A program made the translations under genes and the position numbers. From positions 30,273 through 42,729 of the forward strand of contig CAAAJI010000287.1 of assembly GCA_900642245.1 (NCBI GenBank): a stretch of DNA of 12,457 nucleotides, written 5' to 3'. Shown here piece after piece: positions 7,979 to 12,457 of the stretch (positions within the stretch are counted from its first letter, which is position 1; each line of letters opens with the position of its first letter). The notes beneath the pieces were generated by a model that was given only the letters and a program-made list of their open reading frames with translations, ran no database searches and had not been told where the DNA came from. Source of the DNA: Fragilaria radians. Lineage: Eukaryota; Bacillariophyta; Fragilariophyceae; Fragilariales; Fragilariaceae.

Positions 7979-8302
7979 AACTGCTCGATTCTTGCACTGA
8001 AATGACCTGTGTCCCACAATTACGACACTTTCCTTTGAACTGTCCACTGAAAAGAGCTTGTTTTTTGAACTCAATCTTTCAAAATGTAGGCTTAACTCTC
8101 CTCTAATTTCTTCGACAGTTAGTGGCCTTTCAGTGTCGCCAACCCTTCTTTCCATCAATGCAAGTTGAAGCTCATAGTCCGAAGTAAGGTTGTTTAAAAT
8201 GTGAATGACATCAAATTCTTCATCAGATCTTGGGATGGACAATTTTCCTAACAACAAATCCTTCAAACCATATCTCTTAGCTTTAGAAATAATTTTCTAA
8301 CT
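7979..8302 (-). pseudogene. copia gag (UBN2-like) with broken zinc knuckle
   Basis: The frame open from about 8302 (no ATG at its head) reads AKRYGLKDLLLGKL, then DEEFDVIHILNNLTSDYELQ and PLTVEEIRGELSLHFERL. These are typical of copia gag proteins, which form the particle and bind RNA. A CCHC zinc knuckle follows, but KCRNCG and GHRSFQCKNR are in different frames. The gap suggests loss of about eight bases near 8010, so the knuckle is destroyed. The reading frame nevertheless stays open through it into a frame that does not match protease. Confidence 0.82.
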
Positions 8303-9040
8303 CCAAACTTTAGACTTGATAACACTAGTGGAACTCTCGCCTCAGAAAAGGAAATGTGACAAAAAAATCAATGTAAAGTTTGAGTAAGTCTCCATACTCC
8401 TCAGGGATGTGGAAAGGTAAAAAATAACGTTTCAGAATGTCTATGGGAGAATTTGGGCTATGGTAAGCGGTGCGGGCATTAAAGACGAATTTTGCAACGG
8501 ATTATGGGTTGAATTTTCATTTGCAGCCAATTATGGGAACATATTATCAACAAAGAAAATTAAAGGCGATATTTAAATGAACCAAGAAGATTCAGTGAAA
8601 TGTGTGGTGTCATGACAAAACGAGAGACTCTGTCAAAGTTGCGCAATAACTGCTTGTATTCTTGATGGGTATCCATCCAATGATGCATGTGACGTTTATA
8701 AATTGATGATCGTAATGTTGAAGTCGTCATAAGGTCAAGGCATATCCTTTGGTTGAATATCATTTATGGTAGATGGGTCAAATCATAAGGCAAAATAGTG
8801 GTCTTTGTATGGAGATTTAGGCAATTGAAGAATATTACGGTGTTCACCATCTTTTTGTAGGAAGTGAGTAAGTTTTTGAAATCCAACAACAAATTGCCTC
8901 CTTCAGTGTGTGACCCTCCCCCCTACTCCGTTCATTTCCAAAGCAAAAAGACGGAAATAAAGGGTGTAGAGACGGACAAGATGGAGCACACAAAATTGGA
9001 CTGCTTTGTGGATCAAGACAATCTGGCGTCAAAGTATTCT
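8303..9040. other. Spacer between copia and gypsy remnants
   Basis: No recognisable gene. Two minus-strand open frames of 62 and 67 codons (8844-9032, 8560-8763) have no family resemblance, and I treat them as chance. Eroded ends of the two neighbouring retroelements may lie here. Near 9043-9090 the plus strand reads HFAIFKDGCPEDRIK, which faintly recalls gypsy gag sequence. Confidence 0.4.
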
Positions 9041-9094
9041 TGACACTTTGCTATCTTCAAGGATGGGTGCCCAGAGGATAGGATTAAGTGAAAT

Positions 9095-9290
9095 TTAGAC
9101 CCTTGTGGATGAGCTTCCTTGCTCAGTTAAGATCCTAAATGCAGAGTATAGAGCTGCAATCCTAGAAGAAGTCATCCAGATGTGTGAAAACCTCAATCCA
9201 GAGGAACAATTTCAGTTCCTTCAAGTACTCCAAAATATGAGCATTGTTCTGATGGAATACTTAAAAGCACCAACACCTCTCAGACTCTAA
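9095..9290 (+). pseudogene. gypsy Pol linker segment upstream of RT
   Basis: The frame reads VKILNAEYRAAILEEVIQMC then NLNPEEQFQFLQVLQ. After a frameshift near 9235 it reads KYEHCSDGIL. This resembles the short segment between protease and RT in gypsy Pol (LL-KYE-LFDGTLG). The open frame ends at 9290 only because it has shifted. Identification rests on this one motif and on the integrase downstream. Confidence 0.65.
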
Positions 9291-9389
9291 ACACAGTATC
9301 GTTGAATTTCCTCTGCATACTACCTTGATGTTCAAAACACAGACAAGAGTGAAAGGGCTCCTAGAAAAAGGGCTAACTCAACCCCACTA

Positions 9390-10372
9390 CACGATCCAAC
9401 ATATTGAAGGTTTTGTAACAAAACCAAAGCATCCCTAAATCATTAAGACAGAAGGTACTATCCTGGTATCGTGCATAATTTATTCATCAAGGGCTTACTT
9501 GCATTGAAAGGACCATCAGGAACACCATGACAAATCTTGGTCTCACACAAAAAATAGCATTTAAGTTCCACTTGTCAAGTCTGTTGGTTAACAAAGAAGG
9601 AGGGCCAGAAGTACGGCTTATTGCCTCCTAAAGTAGCAGAATCCGATCCCTTGGTCATGGCTTGTGTAGATCTGGTGGTACCTATACTATCAAGACCTCT
9701 TTTAAAACACACTCTCTACTTGCACTCATTATAGTAGATCCATCCATAGGATGGTTTGAGATTGTCAAAGCAGATAAAAAATTGGCCACTTCAATCCAGG
9801 ATTTGTTTCATAACATCTGGTTGTCACGTTATCCAAGTCCTAAATTTATTGCCTTTGATAATGAGGGAAATTCAAATGTGAGTTCAAACAAGTGTGTGAG
9901 AATTATGGTATTCAAGCTGCCCAACAACACATCACAGTCAACAATCAATTGAAAACATTAAGCAAGTACAGAAAGTTGTAAATGAAATACTCTGATCATT
10001 TGACTTGGAAGAGAAAAATTAGATGAGGGTAATCCTTTTGATTAATTTCTGCAATCTAATGCATGGGCTATTAGAAATACCTAGAACACAACATGTAACA
10101 CCCTGTCAACTAGTGTATGGTAGAGACATGATTCACAATAATACATTTAAAGCTAATTGGAATTGAATTCAAAAAAGGGTCATAATTAACAACTCCAATA
10201 AAAAAGAAGATTTCAAATTCCTTATGCATAAACGGTTGGAGACCAAGTTATTAGAAACACCCGGAATTCTTTGGATATTATCAGCATCTAGTACAGGACC
10301 ATACACGGCAACAAATTTACACAAAAAAGGAAAATTTCAAATTCAAAAAGGAATTGTGTCAAGCATCAATTA
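9390..10372 (+). pseudogene. gypsy integrase, degenerate
   Basis: Integrase inserts element DNA into the genome. HYTIQHIEGF (from about 9390) precedes the HHCC zinc domain: IPKSLRQKVLSWYRA, FIHQG (His at 9485), and CQVC (Cys at 9573 and 9582). The first His is replaced by Arg. The core follows: VDLV (Asp at 9669), then TIKTSFKTHSLLALIIVDPS, GWFEIVKADKK, FIAFDNEG (Asp at 9857) and IENIKQVQKVVNEIL (Glu at 9951), so the D, D and E codons survive in different frames. Next come TPCQLVYGRDMIHN and FKANWN, followed by the C-terminal part KLLETPGILWILSASSTGPY and FQIQKGIV. At least three frameshifts and several stops are present. After about 10372 the reading no longer resembles the family. Confidence 0.88.
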
Positions 10373-10481
10373 CAATTATTGTGAAGAGGGCGTTGTAACT
10401 AAGGTTGAAGTCAACCTAACAGATTGTTTTAGCTACAGGACTATTCACCAAATCAAGAAAAGTCGAATGTATATCAAGTGA

Positions 10482-11488
10482 CCTTAAATACTTTTCATCT
10501 GCATTGGGGTTTTTAGAAGCTTGATTTTGGGAATTGTGCCATTTTATTATGTCATTAAGGGATAAAGGATGTAACTGTTCGAAGGAGGCAAACTAAATCT
10601 TGATTTCTTAATTTGCCTATTGCCTCTTGGAGATGATATCTTGGAAGGTGTATCACTGAGCAAATTGTCCTCAGGTTTGGCCTGACATTGGGCATCCATC
10701 AGCTTCCTTTAAGCCACTTAGTAAAAACTATCCAAGCAAAATAATCCAAACAACATTCATTTATCATTATCTATTAAATTTATTGATCTGATTGATTTCT
10801 AGTTTTCCATATGTAAAATGGGATTCCATTCAGCAAAATGAAGTAATTCAGATCATTCCATATAAACCTCACAACCTTACATATGTTATTTTTCTTTCTA
10901 ATTTTGAGTATGTGTTAGTGCCTGTTTTTCATTTGGATTTTGAATCGCTGCCAGGGATGTGCAATTTCAGAAAGAGTTCCTAACGTTTCGAGGGCGACGC
11001 ACAAAGTAGAGGTGGAGTATAAAACAACCTATGGTTGCTGTCAATTAGAATATTTGTAGATATTCAATTTTTGGTGCCTAACTATAAATCAAATGATCAA
11101 CATTAGATGATTCCGACTCAGACCTGTCGCGGCTTGATGTCTTTCCTAGTGAATTCGTTAAACTTGGGTTATCAAAACTATGATGTTTTTTTCATGCATG
11201 TGTGAAGAAAAGGATTCACTCTTGTGACTCGAAATTACGGAATAATATGTGTATGGTTCGATGCGACAATCCGAAGCATCAACTTGGTAACATCATCGTA
11301 CAGATAGTATGCAGCCAATTCTTTTTTGGATAAAAAACTTTGGAAAGCGAACACTCTGGCATTCTCATTATTGGCCGGAAAAATATTGATTTGTTCGAAA
11401 GTACCAAGATTCTACTGACGGAGAAAATAGTCAGAGTGATATCAAACCTTTTCAAAGTTACCATAAAATCAATTTAAAAAAAAAGAAA
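10482..11488. other. Spacer upstream of NDH-2 copy B
   Basis: No gene recognised. A 63-codon frame at 10792-10983 lacks an ATG at its head and resembles nothing I know; a minus-strand frame at 11279-11464 is likewise unsupported. The stretch 10985-11290 has more CG dinucleotides than the surrounding spacers and may be old host sequence. The promoter of copy B should be at the right end, where an A-rich run (11475-11488) sits directly before the start codon. None of it matches the spacer upstream of copy A. Confidence 0.45.
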
Positions 11489-12457
11489 ATGAAGATACAA
11501 ACAATACAACTTCTTTGTTTATGCTCAAGTCCGAGTATTAACGTAATGAGCTTTACTCCGATGAATCATCGCAACTCTCGGAAAAGCCCTCTTTTTCAGA
11601 AACTTGCCCCCAAAGAAGAAGAAAAGATGCTACGTAGAGAGATTGCAGAAAGAAACTCTATAGTGAAGGACGAAGAAAAGTATAGTTTACTGGATGGAGA
11701 AGGCATGGAGGGGGCCTTCGCAAATGTGGAAGATATCTCTCTAGATATCAAAAAGGAATCGACTTTTGCGGCCAAAATGGAAAGGATGATGAGGCCTAGA
11801 GCTTATCCCTTATTTTTGGCAGAAAAGGCTGCAGAAGTAGTGGAACATGCAGTGGAGGATTCGTGCCAAGGTTTCCCTCAGGCCACTACAACGAATGAGG
11901 TTAAGGAAAAAATAGCTGTACTCGGAACAGGATGGGGTGCGGCTTCATTTATAAAAGGTATTGATACAACGCGATACGATGTGACCGTGATATCACCACG
12001 TAATTACTTCCTTTTTACTCCTATGTTAGCAGGCTCTAGTGTAGGCACAGTGGAGTATCGATCTATTACTGAGCCTATTCGTAATGTAAGTATAATTCAA
12101 CTTCAAATCATACTTTAAGCCGACAAAGCTTTCTTATGTATATGCTAAGATCAATCATAAAGTCAACTTTTTGGAAGCCACCGCAACTTCGATTGATCCC
12201 AAACGATCAACTGTGACATGTCAATCTGTGACTTGTGATGGAAACTCATGTGAAATTGATGATTTTGAAGTGACCTACGATAGACTTATATTTACCATTG
12301 GAGCTCAATCCAATACATTTGGCATTCCCGGAGTACGCGAACACTGCTGCTTTCTCCGTCAAATCGAAGATGCAAGGCGTATCCGAACAGCGATTGTTAA
12401 TTGCTTTGAGAGAGCTAATATTCCTGGTTTATCAGATGAGGCAAGGACCAATACCTT
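11489..12457 (+). CDS. Type II NAD(P)H dehydrogenase (NDH-2), copy B, 5' part, two exons, runs off right edge
   Basis: Paralogue of the gene at the left end, with the same expected role: FAD-dependent electron transfer from NAD(P)H to quinone. Exon 1 is 11489-12085 (199 residues), the intron 12086-12149, exon 2 12150-12457. The N-terminus MKIQTIQLLCLCSSPSINVM differs from copy A over its first ten residues but keeps the cleavage-like VMS|FTP at 19-24. The FAD loop GTGWGA is at 146-151 and SVGTVEYRSITEPIR closes exon 1. The segment at about 125-144 (SCQGFPQATTTNEVKEKIAV) is strongly diverged from copy A, while exon 2 is almost unchanged. The ATG at 11489 is the only reasonable start. No stop or frameshift is seen and the outer 240 bases differ from copy A only at silent positions, so I read it as functional. 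The C-terminal half lies outside the window. Confidence 0.9.
11509..12457 (+). repeat. Right arm of large inverted repeat carrying NDH-2 copy B
   Basis: Matches the reverse complement of 1-949 over its whole length with no net indel (about 92% identity by hand count). Similarity begins at ACTTCTTTG, 20 bases after the start codon. The arm reaches the right window edge at exactly the position homologous to the left edge, so the duplication certainly continues beyond both edges. Confidence 0.9.
12086..12149 (+). other. Spliceosomal intron of NDH-2 copy B (64 nt)
   Basis: Donor GTAAGT at 12086 and acceptor CTAAG ending at 12149, phase 0. Splicing joins EPIRN to INHKVNFLEATATSIDP and keeps the frame open to the window edge. 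Length and position are identical to copy A, with five substitutions in 64 bases. Confidence 0.88.

Larger units (their letters stand above)
7160..8302 (-). mobile_element. Ty1/copia retrotransposon remnant: gag, protease, RT; integrase deleted
   Basis: On the minus strand the order is gag (8302-7979), protease (about 7950-7656) and RT (7640-7160), the Ty1/copia order with integrase missing between protease and RT. The parts lie in several frames with internal stops and small deletions. No flanking direct repeats are found at its ends. RNase H is not downstream on this strand; a copia RNase H piece lies at 6271-6540 in the opposite direction. Confidence 0.88.
9095..10372 (+). mobile_element. 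Ty3/gypsy retrotransposon remnant: protease-RT linker joined to integrase
   Basis: The plus strand holds a piece I place just before RT (9095-9290) followed within about 100 bases by the integrase zinc domain, core and C-terminal domain (9390-10372). RT and RNase H, normally over a kilobase, are missing, so a large internal deletion has occurred. Many stops and frameshifts show that the copy is dead. No long terminal repeats could be paired; a purine-rich AAGGGATAAAGGA followed by TGTAAC near 10560 could mark a 3' LTR start, but this is a guess. Confidence 0.85.

Noticed and set aside
8844..9032. Minus-strand open frame with Pro/Cys/Ser-rich sequence
   Set aside because: Composition follows a local GA-rich plus strand; no conserved motif.
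10555..10640. Start of a gypsy 3' long terminal repeat
   Set aside because: Only a purine run followed by TGTAAC; no second copy upstream of 9095 to pair with it.
10792..10983. Plus-strand 63-codon open frame
   Set aside because: Begins without ATG and shows no recognisable domain.
11240..11275. GGTTCGATGCG resembling a tRNA B box
   Set aside because: No A box or cloverleaf stems can be formed upstream.
1..12457. The whole window as a giant foldback transposon with NDH-2 arms as terminal inverted repeats
   Set aside because: The arms are conserved coding genes with introns that clearly extend past both edges; no target-site duplication or transposase is seen.

Overview
The window looks like nuclear DNA from a photosynthetic stramenopile, most likely a diatom. 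It has a spliceosomal GT-AG intron, long AT-rich spacers with no operon structure, and decayed Ty1/copia and Ty3/gypsy retrotransposons. Three proteins also begin with a signal-peptide-like segment followed by a Phe-containing cleavage motif (SA|FAL and MS|FTP), which resembles the ASAFAP motif of diatom plastid preproteins. The species cannot be named from the sequence.

The layout is strikingly symmetric. The left end (1-972, minus strand) and right end (11489-12457, plus strand) carry two paralogous type II NAD(P)H dehydrogenase (NDH-2) genes. They are arranged head to head about 10.5 kb apart, each reads outward, and each is cut by the window edge. Base n on the left pairs with base 12458-n on the right for n = 1-949 with no net indel. 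By hand count about 73 of 949 positions differ (about 92% identity). Both copies have a 64-base intron at the same place. Similarity stops abruptly near the start codons, so the promoters are unrelated.

Between them lies one intact gene, a VOC/glyoxalase-superfamily protein with a probable plastid presequence (3640-4281, minus). It sits between two arms of a degenerate inverted repeat (about 1571-1790 and 5017-5207).

The right half is a retroelement graveyard. A copia RNase H fragment (6271-6540, plus) comes first. A copia gag-protease-RT remnant lacking integrase follows on the minus strand (7160-8302). A gypsy remnant on the plus strand (9095-10372) keeps a segment I assign to the protease-RT connection and a nearly whole integrase, but lacks RT and RNase H. 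All are broken by stops and frameshifts. A further unidentified degenerate coding stretch lies at 5095-5760 (minus). The other spacers (973-1570, 1790-3640, 4282-5000, 5760-6270, 6560-7150, 8303-9040, 10500-11480) contain nothing I can assign.

The functional theme is organellar redox and metabolism: two NDH-2 copies (NADH to quinone electron transfer) and one VOC protein. Nothing shows that they work in one pathway. The main points of interest are the inverted NDH-2 duplication with swapped 5' ends, its local divergence hotspot, and the plastid-type presequences.
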